Source: Candidatus Dormiibacterota bacterium (GTDB taxonomy: Bacteria; Chloroflexota; Dormibacteria; Aeolococcales; Aeolococcaceae). Taken from it: a DNA stretch of 5,993 nt. The position numbers were made by a program, and so were the translations under genes. Positions 1-5,993 of the stretch are shown piece by piece. The stretch covers positions 14,354 through 20,346 of the forward strand of contig PLXL01000087.1 in the NCBI GenBank assembly GCA_003153215.1, in the 5' to 3' direction. Numbering within the stretch: the stretch's first letter is position 1; each line of letters opens with the position of its first letter. The notes under the pieces were generated by a model. It did not search any database, had not been told where the DNA came from, and saw only the letters and a list, made by a program, of their open reading frames with translations.

Positions 1-2
1 CG

Positions 3-1508
3 GAGTCCCGCCGGATGCTCGCCTCACTCGGCGCCACAGCCCTCCTCCTGCTCGCCGGCGGGCCGGCGCCGCTCGCTTCCGGGGCGGGCGCCAGCCCCGC
101 GCCCTCTCCCAGCGCGGGCCCGGGACCGTCCAGCACGCCACCGGGACTGGTGCCGGCCACCTGCGCCGCGACCCCGCCCGCGGGAGCCCATTGCGACACC
201 CTCTGGGTGCCGCTCGACTACTCCGACCCGTCCCTGGGCACCATCCCCACCTCGGTTGTGGTGGTGCCGGCCAAGGACCCGGCGGAGCGGATCGGGTCCC
301 TGCTCGTGAACCCCGGTGGGCCCGGGGAGTCCGGGGTCCAGTTCGTCGACCAGGCCTACCCGCTCTTCGCCACCCTCAACGAGCGCTTCGACATCGTCGG
401 CTTCGACCCGCGGGGCACCACCGGGCCGGACGCCGTCACCTGCGAGGGCACCGATGCCCTGGACCACGACGTGAGCCTCGACCCCCTGGTGGCCGGTTCC
501 TCGACGGCGGAGGCGGACCTGGTGGCGAGCACCCTAGCCTTCGACTCTTCCTGCCGCCTCCGCAGCGGGTGGCTCCTCCCCTACGTCGGAACGGTCAACG
601 CCGCCCGCGACATGGACGCGCTCCGGGAAGCGCTCGGCGATCAGCAGCTCACCTACCTGGGGTTCTCGTACGGGACCGCGCTCGGCGCCACCTACGCGAG
701 CCTCTTCCCGACCCACATCCGGGCGATGGTCCTGGACGGCGACATCGACCCGGCGCTCAGCTTCATGGAGCAGTCCATCCAGCAGGGAGCCAGCTTCGAG
801 GCGAGCTACGACGAGTTCGTCAGCCAGTGCCAGGCTGCGACCGGCTGCCCGCTGGGATCGAACCCCGCGGCGACCATCACCGGCCTGCTCGCGCGGCTCG
901 CCACCAGCCCGGTCGAGACGCCGGACGGCCGGACGGTGGGACGGGGCACGGTCATCGGCGGACTGGTCGCCGCCATGTACGACCCGGGGTCCTGGGACAG
1001 CTTCTACACGGCCCTCGCCGAGGCCGCCCAGGGCGGGGTCGCGTCACTCCAGTCGCTGGTGGACAGCTACACCGGCAGAGGCCCCCAAGGGTACGACCAC
1101 AGCACCCCGGCCAACGCGGCGATCAACTGTGCTGACCACAGCGTTCCGGAGAACCTCGCCGATTACGACGCCATGGCGCTCTCTGTGCAGGCTGGCGAGC
1201 CGCACTTCGGTCAAGACGAGGTCTACTCGGTGCTCACCTGCGCCTACTGGCCGGACCATGGGCCGGCGCCGGCAGCGCTTGACGTCACCGGCGCTCCCCC
1301 CATCCTCCTGGTCGGAGCGACTCACGATCCGGCCACGCCCTACGCATGGTCGGTCGCCCTCCAGCAACAGATCGCGGGTTCGGTACTGCTCACACGGGAC
1401 GGTTACGGGCACACGTCATACGAATTCAGCGATTGCGTCCAGACCAACGTCAACGCCTACCTGGAGAGCCTGACCGTGCCGGCCGTCGGGACGACCTGCG
1501 GCAGTTGA
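3..1508 (+). CDS. Secreted alpha/beta hydrolase, tripeptidyl-aminopeptidase-like (S33/TAP family); 5' end probably beyond the window
   Basis: This is an exported serine hydrolase resembling the Streptomyces tripeptidyl aminopeptidase / SlpD-SlpE group, which trims N-terminal peptides outside the cell. Numbering is from the ATG at 15 (497 residues). A hydrophobic signal segment (about 2-20) is followed by a Ala/Pro/Ser/Gly-rich linker (about 22-45). The oxyanion-type loop NPGGPGESG is at 99-107, the nucleophile elbow GFSYG at 216-220 (Ser218), the acid in GATHDP (Asp438) and the base in GYGHTS (His466). The last two lie in the TAP-like C-terminal domain. Ten cysteines suit an oxidised extracellular enzyme. 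The frame is open to the left edge and codons 3-14 read E-S-R-R, so with the following M-L-A they form a Tat-like SRRxL motif. The ATG at 15 has GGAG at 2-5 as a possible ribosome site, but that start would leave the signal peptide without N-terminal positive charge. Exact substrate (peptide or ester) is not readable from sequence. Confidence 0.88.
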   Translation, partial: ESRRMLASLGATALLLLAGGPAPLASGAGASPAPSPSAGPGPSSTPPGLVPATCAATPPAGAHCDTLWVPLDYSDPSLGTIPTSVVVVPAKDPAERIGSLLVNPGGPGESGVQFVDQAYPLFATLNERFDIVGFDPRGTTGPDAVTCEGTDALDHDVSLDPLVAGSSTAEADLVASTLAFDSSCRLRSGWLLPYVGTVNAARDMDALREALGDQQLTYLGFSYGTALGATYASLFPTHIRAMVLDGDIDPALSFMEQSIQQGASFEASYDEFVSQCQAATGCPLGSNPAATITGLLARLATSPVETPDGRTVGRGTVIGGLVAAMYDPGSWDSFYTALAEAAQGGVASLQSLVDSYTGRGPQGYDHSTPANAAINCADHSVPENLADYDAMALSVQAGEPHFGQDEVYSVLTCAYWPDHGPAPAALDVTGAPPILLVGATHDPATPYAWSVALQQQIAGSVLLTRDGYGHTSYEFSDCVQTNVNAYLESLTVPAVGTTCGS

Positions 1509-1516
1509 CTTATTTG

Positions 1517-1560
1517 CCCAATATGGGTTAGTAGGTCGTCTGTCCGCCACCCAATGTGGG
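1517..1560. repeat. Pair of 11-bp dyads CCCAATRTGGG, possible operator
   Basis: CCCAATATGGG at 1517-1527 and CCCAATGTGGG at 1550-1560 differ at one central base. Each is itself a short dyad with CCCA/TGGG arms around 3 bases. Their start-to-start spacing is 33 bp, close to three helical turns, so both would face the same side of the DNA. The second copy ends 8 bp before the proposed -35 element of the downstream ATPase gene, a position typical for an activator. No known regulator is assigned; the operator role is inferred. Confidence 0.4.
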
Positions 1561-1568
1561 GGGGGGAT

Positions 1569-1597
1569 TTGCGTGGATGGGCACGAGATGATACGAT
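1569..1597 (+). promoter_or_regulatory. Putative housekeeping-type promoter for the CpaF-like ATPase gene
   Basis: TTGCGT (1569-1574) and TACGAT (1592-1597) are separated by 17 bp, the preferred spacing for a primary sigma factor. The -10 fits the TANNNT form common in high-GC bacteria, while the -35 keeps only the TTG half. The predicted transcript start is near 1604, giving a leader of about 100 nt before the ATG at 1704. A run of nine G (1558-1566) sits directly upstream. Confidence 0.4.
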
Positions 1598-1614
1598 CAC
1601 TTGCGTCTAACGGC

Positions 1615-1635
1615 GCGGACTGTTTGGGAGTCCGC
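1615..1635 (+). other. Stem-loop in the 5' leader of the ATPase mRNA
   Basis: GCGGACT (1615-1621) and AGTCCGC (1629-1635) form a perfect 7-bp stem around the 7-nt loop GTTTGGG. No U-tract follows, so it does not look like an intrinsic terminator of the upstream hydrolase gene. The loop bases TTGGG (1624-1628) could instead pair with CCCAA (1635-1639), an overlapping and mutually exclusive hairpin. Confidence 0.35.
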
Positions 1636-1659
1636 CCAAGCAGCGAGAGATGCGGGGGA

Positions 1660-1690
1660 GGCAGCTCTCACTCGGGAACGAGTTAGTGCC
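1660..1690 (+). other. GNRA-capped hairpin abutting the Shine-Dalgarno of the ATPase gene
   Basis: The upper stem ACTCG/CGAGT (1670-1674 with 1679-1683) is closed by the tetraloop GGAA, a GNRA type. A lower stem GGCA/TGCC (1660-1663 with 1687-1690) can form, with a CT/AG pair between. The structure ends immediately before the AGGGGGAG ribosome site at 1691, so it could affect translation initiation. It matches no riboswitch family I recognise. Confidence 0.3.
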
Positions 1691-1698
1691 AGGGGGAG
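1691..1698 (+). promoter_or_regulatory. Ribosome binding site that sets the ATPase start at 1704
   Basis: AGGGGGAG lies 5 nt before the ATG at 1704. The alternative in-frame ATG at 1650 is preceded by GCGAGAG, a poorer site, and would add 18 residues without family resemblance. The 1704 start is therefore preferred. Confidence 0.65.
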
Positions 1699-1703
1699 AC
1701 CCA

Positions 1704-3296
1704 ATGCCACGGTGGCCCACCGCCAACAAGGGAAGTCAGGACGTGCTGGCCACTGCGCTGCCGCAGATGGCTCTCGAGCAGCCCATCAACGCACTCAGCG
1801 CGATGCAGCTCAGCAGCCGCCTCCTCGGCGCACGGCAGACCGAGCGTGAGATCGTCGACGAGGACTCCGGCGAGACCCGCTATCAGCTGCTCCGCCGGCA
1901 GGTGCACGCGCGCCTGGTCGACGACACCGCCTACCTCTCGGAGACCGACGACCAGGCGGTGCGCGAGCGGCTCGCCGAGCTCGTCAATGAGACCGCGTGC
2001 GCGCTCGGACAGCCTCTCGACCTCGAGGAGGGGATGCGGACGGTCACGCGGATCCACCACGAGCTGCTCGGCTTCGGTCCCCTGGAGCGGCTCCTCGCCG
2101 ATCCGACCATCACCGAGATCATGGTCAATGGGCCGGATGAGATCTGGATCGAGCGGGCAGGCCGCCTCTCGCTGACCGCGTACCGGTTCGAGACCACGGA
2201 CCAGCTCATGCAGGTCATCGACCGGATGGTGAGCCGGGTCGGCCGGCGCATCGACGAGAGCTCGCCGATGGTCGACGCACGACTGGAGGACGGGTCCCGG
2301 ATCCACGTCGTCATCCCCCCGGTCTCGCTCAAGGGCCCGACGCTCACCATCCGGCGCTTCATGACCACCGGCCTCGAGGTCAGCGATCTCATCGACCACG
2401 GCACGGCCACCGCCGAGATGATGGGCTTCCTGCGCGCATGCGTCCGGGCCCGCCTCAACATCCTGGTGAGCGGCGGGACCGGCGTCGGCAAGACCACCAC
2501 GCTGAACGTCATCTCCAGCTTCATCCCCGAGGACGAGCGGATCGTCACCATCGAGGATGCCGCCGAGCTGCGGTTGCGGCAGCGCCACGTGCTGAGCCTG
2601 GAGACACGCCCTGCCAACGTCGAGGGACGCGGCCAGATCCTGGTGCGCGACCTGGTGATCAGCTCCCTGCGCATGCGCCCCGACCGGCTGGTCGTCGGCG
2701 AGTGCCGCGGTGGCGAGGCGCTCGACATGCTCCAGGCGATGTCCACCGGGCACGACGGCTCGTTGACCACCCTGCACGCCAGCTCTCCGCGCGAGGCGAT
2801 CTCCCGGCTGGAGACCATGGTCCTGATGGCGGGCACCGAGCTGCCCACGCCGGCCGTCCGAGGTCAGATCGGATCCGCGATAGACCTCATCGTCCAGCAG
2901 GGCCGGTTGCGCGACGGCAGCCGGCGCATCCTCAGCATCTCCGAGATCTACGGTGTGGAGCACGGAGAGGTCCAGGTTCAGGAGCTCTTCCGCTTCGAGC
3001 AGACCGGCGTGGACGCGGACGGGAAGGTGCACGGCCGCCACGTCGCCTGCGGTCGGGTGCCGCGGCGCACCGCGGACATCCTCGCCTGCGGTGAGGATCT
3101 CGACATGCGCATCTTCGTCGCCCCCGACCGTCCCTCGGGGCCGGACCACCCGCGCCGCCGTCTCGCAGACTGGGTCCCCGAAACCCTGGTCACCTCCCCG
3201 TCGATGGAGCCCGGAGAGCGCCGCCGCCGGTCGGACTGGCTGCCCGAGAAGGCCACGCGGATGTCGCTCTCCCGGAGCAAGCGCAAGGCGAGCTGA
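1704..3296 (+). CDS. CpaF/TadA-family type II/IV secretion system ATPase (orphan), with an extended basic C-terminal tail
   Basis: This is a cytoplasmic hexameric ATPase of the GspE/VirB11 superfamily, of the type that powers Tad/Flp pilus assembly. Numbering is from the ATG at 1704 (530 residues). The N-terminal domain includes LLGFGPLERLL (121-131) and the hallmark TEIMVNGPDEIWIE (137-150), then GRRIDESSPMVDARL (180-194). The ATPase core has Walker A GGTGVGKTTT (257-266), the Asp-box IVTIEDAAEL (280-289), Walker B around LVVGECRGGEA (329-339) and the His-box GHDGSLTTLHA (349-359), all apparently intact. The usual CpaF fold ends near residue 471. About 60 further residues follow, rich in Arg/Pro, with a duplicated RRRxxDW(V/L)PE motif at 484-493 and 506-515 and a Lys/Arg-rich end. 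No tadB, tadC, tadE, flp or cpaE homologue flanks it: an S33 hydrolase lies upstream and recJ converges downstream. The ATPase assignment is firm; its pilus or secretion partner is unknown. Confidence 0.93.
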   Translation: MPRWPTANKGSQDVLATALPQMALEQPINALSAMQLSSRLLGARQTEREIVDEDSGETRYQLLRRQVHARLVDDTAYLSETDDQAVRERLAELVNETACALGQPLDLEEGMRTVTRIHHELLGFGPLERLLADPTITEIMVNGPDEIWIERAGRLSLTAYRFETTDQLMQVIDRMVSRVGRRIDESSPMVDARLEDGSRIHVVIPPVSLKGPTLTIRRFMTTGLEVSDLIDHGTATAEMMGFLRACVRARLNILVSGGTGVGKTTTLNVISSFIPEDERIVTIEDAAELRLRQRHVLSLETRPANVEGRGQILVRDLVISSLRMRPDRLVVGECRGGEALDMLQAMSTGHDGSLTTLHASSPREAISRLETMVLMAGTELPTPAVRGQIGSAIDLIVQQGRLRDGSRRILSISEIYGVEHGEVQVQELFRFEQTGVDADGKVHGRHVACGRVPRRTADILACGEDLDMRIFVAPDRPSGPDHPRRRLADWVPETLVTSPSMEPGERRRRSDWLPEKATRMSLSRSKRKAS

Positions 3297-3304
3297 GGTA
3301 CTGC

Positions 3305-5035
3305 TCAGGCCGGGACGCCGAGCGTCTCCTCCACGCTCACCGGCCGCTCGGCTCGTGCCGGTCTCAGGTCGCGCAGCCGGGCCCGGACCCGGACCTGGCC
3401 CTGCCAGCTGTCCCGTTCCAGGGCAAAGCAGACGTCGATGCGCCGCCCTCGCGGCAGGTGCTCGGCGAGACCGGGCTTGTTGAAGGCGATCGCCTCGACC
3501 GTCCCCCGCCCGCCGTCGCGCAGCGCCACCTTCACGTGCTGTCCCTCGCTGCCGAAGGTGTGCGTGCTGACCACCTCGCAGCCACGGATGGCGAGCAGCG
3601 GTGTGGGGTTGCCGATCCCGCAGGGTTCGACCTCGTCCAACTGGCCACAGAGGTCGAGGGTGGCGTCCGCGCACCCGATCTCGCTGTCGACGTGGAAGAC
3701 GCGCTCGCGAGGTCGACCGGGGGCCTGCTCCGCACACGCCTCCGAGATCAGGTCGCGGAAGCGGCCGAAGTCCTCCGCCCTCAGGCTGAAGCCCGCAGCC
3801 GCGGCGTGGCCGCCGTAGCGGAGCAGGGTGGGGGCGGCGTGGTCGAGAGCCCGGACGATGTGAACCCCGGAGACCGAGCGACCCGACCCCTTGGCCTCGC
3901 CGGGATCGAGGCAGACCACGAAGGCGGGAACCGAGTACCGCTCCATCAGCCGTCCGGCCACCAGTCCCACGATCCCCATCGGCCAGCCCGCGTCGCCGAT
4001 GACGATCGCCGGCGTCTCCTCGGGGAGCTCGGCAACCCGCTCCTCGGCCTCCGCCAGCGCCGCCGCGACCGCCGCCTGGCGGCTCCGGTTCTGCCGGTCG
4101 AGCTGCCGGGCCAGGCCGCCGCACTCGTCGGGGTCGTCGCTCAGGCAGAGGTCGAGGGCCAGCCGGGCGTCCTCCATGCGGCCGGCCGCATTGATCCTCG
4201 GGGCGAGGCCGAAGGCGATGTCGGAGGCGACGAGAGGGGCGGAGACCGCGGCAGCCTGGGCCAGGGCGCGCAGCCCCGGCAGCTCCAGGATTCGTCCCAG
4301 CCCTCGGCGGACGATGGTCCGGTTCTCGCCGCGGAGCGGCATCATGTCGGCGATCGTCCCCAGCGCGGCGAGACCGATGAAGACGTCGGCCTGGCCCGCG
4401 GGCACGATCCCCTCGGACTCCAGGGCGCAGAGCAGCTTCCAGGCCACGCCGGCCCCGGCGAGGCCGTCGAAACCGTACGTGTCGGCCGGCTGCTTGGGGT
4501 TGACGAGAGCGTCGGCTGGCGCCAGCCGGGGTGGGGTGCCGTCTGGGGCGAGCGGCAGGTGGTGGTCGGTCACCACCAGGGCCATCCCCGCCGGCCGGTT
4601 GGCGGCGACCTCGATCGAGCTGGTGCCGCAGTCGACGGTGACCACGCAGCGGACCCCCTGGGCGGCCAGCTCCTCCAGGGCTGCGGCGTGGAGCCCGTAG
4701 CCCTCGGTCATCCGGTTGGGGATGTAGGGGAGGACGTCGGCGCCGCCCGCCCGGAGCGCCCGGGTCAGCATCGCGCAGGCGGTCACCCCGTCGGCGTCGT
4801 AATCCCCGTAGACGGCGATGCGCCGGCCTTCGGTGACGGCCACACCGACCGTGACGACGGCGTCCGCCATCCCCTCCAGACCAAAGGGATCGAGCAGCTC
4901 GATGCCCCCAGAGAGGAAGGCGGCGGCCTCAGCGCCGTCCAGACCTCGACCCGCCAGGACTCGGCCGAGCACGAGCGATTGCCCGGGAATCGGGAGGGCT
5001 TCGCTGATCTCCCAGCGGCGGGGTGCAGCCTTCAC
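3305..5035 (-). CDS. recJ: Single-stranded-DNA-specific 5'-3' exonuclease RecJ
   Basis: RecJ is a DHH-family, metal-dependent nuclease that degrades single-stranded DNA 5' to 3' in recombinational repair, mismatch repair and stalled-fork processing. The protein has 576 residues, essentially the length of the E. coli enzyme. Visible motifs are YGDYDADG (76-83), VDCGTSS (134-140), the signature TDHH (156-159), LAALGTIADMMPL (222-234), the RINAAGR block (280-286), GSGRS (383-387) and RYGGHAAAAGF (406-416) of the DHHA1 domain. A C-terminal OB-fold region (about 441-560) follows, with the typical GIGNPTPLL (473-481). The GTG at 5033-5035 is chosen because an in-frame TAG lies at 5048-5050 and the N-terminal RRWEI fits the family. 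No Shine-Dalgarno precedes it. In the block GDAGWPMGIVG (347-357) a Pro-Met replaces the more usual His-x after Trp. It converges on the ATPase gene with an 8-bp gap. Confidence 0.96.
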   Translation of the reverse strand: MKAAPRRWEISEALPIPGQSLVLGRVLAGRGLDGAEAAAFLSGGIELLDPFGLEGMADAVVTVGVAVTEGRRIAVYGDYDADGVTACAMLTRALRAGGADVLPYIPNRMTEGYGLHAAALEELAAQGVRCVVTVDCGTSSIEVAANRPAGMALVVTDHHLPLAPDGTPPRLAPADALVNPKQPADTYGFDGLAGAGVAWKLLCALESEGIVPAGQADVFIGLAALGTIADMMPLRGENRTIVRRGLGRILELPGLRALAQAAAVSAPLVASDIAFGLAPRINAAGRMEDARLALDLCLSDDPDECGGLARQLDRQNRSRQAAVAAALAEAEERVAELPEETPAIVIGDAGWPMGIVGLVAGRLMERYSVPAFVVCLDPGEAKGSGRSVSGVHIVRALDHAAPTLLRYGGHAAAAGFSLRAEDFGRFRDLISEACAEQAPGRPRERVFHVDSEIGCADATLDLCGQLDEVEPCGIGNPTPLLAIRGCEVVSTHTFGSEGQHVKVALRDGGRGTVEAIAFNKPGLAEHLPRGRRIDVCFALERDSWQGQVRVRARLRDLRPARAERPVSVEETLGVPA

Positions 5036-5044
5036 GGGCTCGGC

Positions 5045-5050
5045 AATCTA
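5045..5050 (-). promoter_or_regulatory. Possible -10 element of a near-leaderless recJ promoter
   Basis: Read on the - strand, TAGATT matches the TANNNT -10 form and ends 9 nt before the recJ GTG. Transcription would start within a few bases of the start codon, which agrees with the absence of a ribosome site. No convincing -35 is seen, and acnA readthrough is an alternative source of transcript. Confidence 0.3.
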
Positions 5051-5065
5051 CACACGAATGTTCGA
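5050..5065 (-). promoter_or_regulatory. Degenerate SOS-box-like sequence upstream of recJ
   Basis: On the - strand the sequence TCGAAC-ATTC-GTGTGT has one perfect half of the Gram-positive/actinobacterial LexA site (TCGAAC-N4-GTTCGA), while the other half matches only three of six positions. It touches the -10-like element, where a repressor would act. It also contains the simple dyad CGAACATTCG. With a single good half-site this is suggestive only. Confidence 0.22.
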
Positions 5066-5093
5066 TCACAGTCTAGCCGGAGCGCCCCCACGG

Positions 5094-5993
5094 TCAGCCG
5101 GCCCCGGCGGGTGGTGCCATCAGCTGGCGCAGCACCATCTGGAGGATGCCGCCGTGGCGGTAGTAGTCGACGTCCGTCTCCGAGTCGAGGCGGACGGTCG
5201 CCTCGAAGCGCACCTCCTCGCCGCTCGCGCGCCGGGCCACTACCGGAAGCGTCCCTCCGGGCCTGGCACCGGCGATGCCACGGATGGTGAAACTCTCCCG
5301 GCCGTCGAGTCCCAGTGACTCGGCGCTCTCCCCCTCCGCGAACTGCAGCGGGAGGACGCCCATGCCCACCAGGTTGCTGCGGTGGATCCTTTCGAACGAC
5401 TGGGCGATGACCGCCCGCACCCCCTGCAGCGCCGGTCCCTTGGCCGCCCAGTCGCGCGACGACCCCGAGCCGTACTCCCGGCCCGCGAGCACGATGAGCG
5501 GCGTCCCCTCGGCGGCGTAGCGGACGGCGGCGTCGTAGACGCTCATGACCTCGCCGGAGCCGAGGTGGGTGGTGAAGCCGCCCTCCCTCCCGTCCGCCAG
5601 CAGGTTGCGCAGCCGGATGTTGGCGAAAGTGCCGCGGACCATCACCTCGTGATTGCCCCGCCGGGCGCCGTAGGTGTTGAAGTCGCGCAGCTCGACATCG
5701 TGCTCACGCAGGTAGCTCGCCGCCGGCGAGGTGGGAGCGATGCTGCCCGCCGGGGAGATGTGGTCGGTGGTGATGGAGTCGCCGAGATAGGCGAGCGCCC
5801 GCGCGTCCACCACATCCGCGGGCGGCTGCGGCTCGGCAGCCATCGCCGTGAAGAAGCCCGGCTCGCGCACATAGGTCGAATCCGGGTCCCACGCGAACAT
5901 CGCCCCTGACGGCGACGGCAGCTCCTTCCAACTCTCGTCGCCCTCGAAGATGCGCGAATACTCGCGGCTGAAGAGGTCCCTGCCCAGACCGCG
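5094..5993 (-). CDS. acnA: Aconitate hydratase AcnA, C-terminal part (5' portion beyond the window)
   Basis: Aconitase interconverts citrate and isocitrate in the TCA cycle using a 4Fe-4S cluster. The window holds the last 299 codons, roughly one third of an AcnA of about 900 residues, and the frame stays open to 5993. The ATG at 5900 is an internal Met: the preceding codons read the family-typical REYSRIFEGDESWKELPSP. Fragment numbering runs from the edge. STYVREPGFF (39-48) is followed by the swivelling-domain start YLGDSITTDHISPAGSI (69-85), YGARRGNHEVMVRGTFANIR (108-127), the active-site loop GREYGSGSSRDWAAKG (171-186) with its catalytic Ser and Arg, QSFERIHRSNLVGMGVLPLQF (198-218), and the standard end DVDYYRHGGILQMVLRQL. 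The cluster-binding cysteines belong to the missing part. It is upstream of recJ on the same strand with a 58-bp spacer. No terminator is seen between them, so co-transcription is possible. Confidence 0.95.
   Translation of the reverse strand, partial: RGLGRDLFSREYSRIFEGDESWKELPSPSGAMFAWDPDSTYVREPGFFTAMAAEPQPPADVVDARALAYLGDSITTDHISPAGSIAPTSPAASYLREHDVELRDFNTYGARRGNHEVMVRGTFANIRLRNLLADGREGGFTTHLGSGEVMSVYDAAVRYAAEGTPLIVLAGREYGSGSSRDWAAKGPALQGVRAVIAQSFERIHRSNLVGMGVLPLQFAEGESAESLGLDGRESFTIRGIAGARPGGTLPVVARRASGEEVRFEATVRLDSETDVDYYRHGGILQMVLRQLMAPPAGAG

Noticed and set aside
1509..1530. Intrinsic terminator for the hydrolase gene
   Set aside because: The CCCA/TGGG dyad is only 4 bp and is followed by a mixed sequence without a U-tract.
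1615..1639. H-type pseudoknot between loop TTGG and downstream CCAA
   Set aside because: There are no linker bases to cross the 7-bp stem, so both pairings cannot form together; they are only alternatives.
1598..1703. Cyclic-di-GMP (GEMM-type) riboswitch, considered because such elements can precede pilus genes
   Set aside because: Two stems and a GNRA loop are present, but I cannot find the conserved core bases of the family, so the call is not supportable without a covariance-model search.
1601..1849. Possible small + strand gene overlapping the ATPase leader and start
   Set aside because: Most of it lies within the ATPase coding region in another frame, no ribosome site precedes it, and the product is Ala/Arg-rich without features.
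1683..4124. An 813-codon open frame on the - strand across the ATPase gene and part of recJ
   Set aside because: It overlaps two firmly identified genes in other frames, its translation is low-complexity Arg/Gly/Ala/Pro-rich with no family resemblance, and GC-rich codon bias readily creates such stop-free shadows.
3458..5290. A 610-codon open frame on the + strand antisense to recJ and the acnA end
   Set aside because: It mirrors the recJ coding frame, has biased composition and no recognisable motifs, and runs through the recJ-acnA spacer into acnA without a ribosome site.

Overview
This is a strongly G+C-rich bacterial chromosome segment with third-position GC bias, which leaves long open antisense frames across real genes. 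The gene content is a secreted S33/TAP-like hydrolase, a CpaF/TadA secretion ATPase, RecJ and an AcnA-type aconitase. That fits a high-GC Gram-positive-like or related terrestrial lineage, such as Actinomycetota or a Chloroflexota/Dormibacterota relative. The phylum is a guess from composition and protein style; no marker in the window settles it.

Layout from left to right: (1) A secreted alpha/beta hydrolase with a complete Ser-Asp-His triad runs on the + strand to 1508. Its frame is open to the left edge and the codons just before the first ATG spell a twin-arginine motif, so its true start probably lies outside the window. (2) A 195-bp intergenic region holds two near-identical 11-bp dyads (CCCAATRTGGG), a plausible promoter, and a leader of about 100 nt with two potential hairpins. 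(3) A complete CpaF/TadA-family ATPase gene occupies 1704-3296 on the + strand. It has no pilus or secretion partner beside it and carries an unusual basic C-terminal tail with a duplicated R-rich DW(V/L)PE motif. (4) After an 8-bp convergent gap, recJ lies on the - strand (3305-5035, GTG start). (5) After 58 bp of spacer, which has a -10-like element and a one-sided SOS-box-like sequence, comes the C-terminal third of acnA on the - strand, running off the right edge.

The genes do not form one pathway. acnA (TCA cycle) and recJ (single-strand 5'-3' exonuclease for repair) lie in the same direction and may be partly co-transcribed. The ATPase is apparently transcribed alone from its own promoter and would need Tad-type platform proteins encoded elsewhere. 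I see no CRISPR array, insertion sequence, tRNA, rRNA, prophage or defence locus. The most interesting region is the orphan ATPase: its repeat-bearing control region, its structured leader and its non-standard tail. I do not see convincing evidence of a wholly new multi-gene system here.
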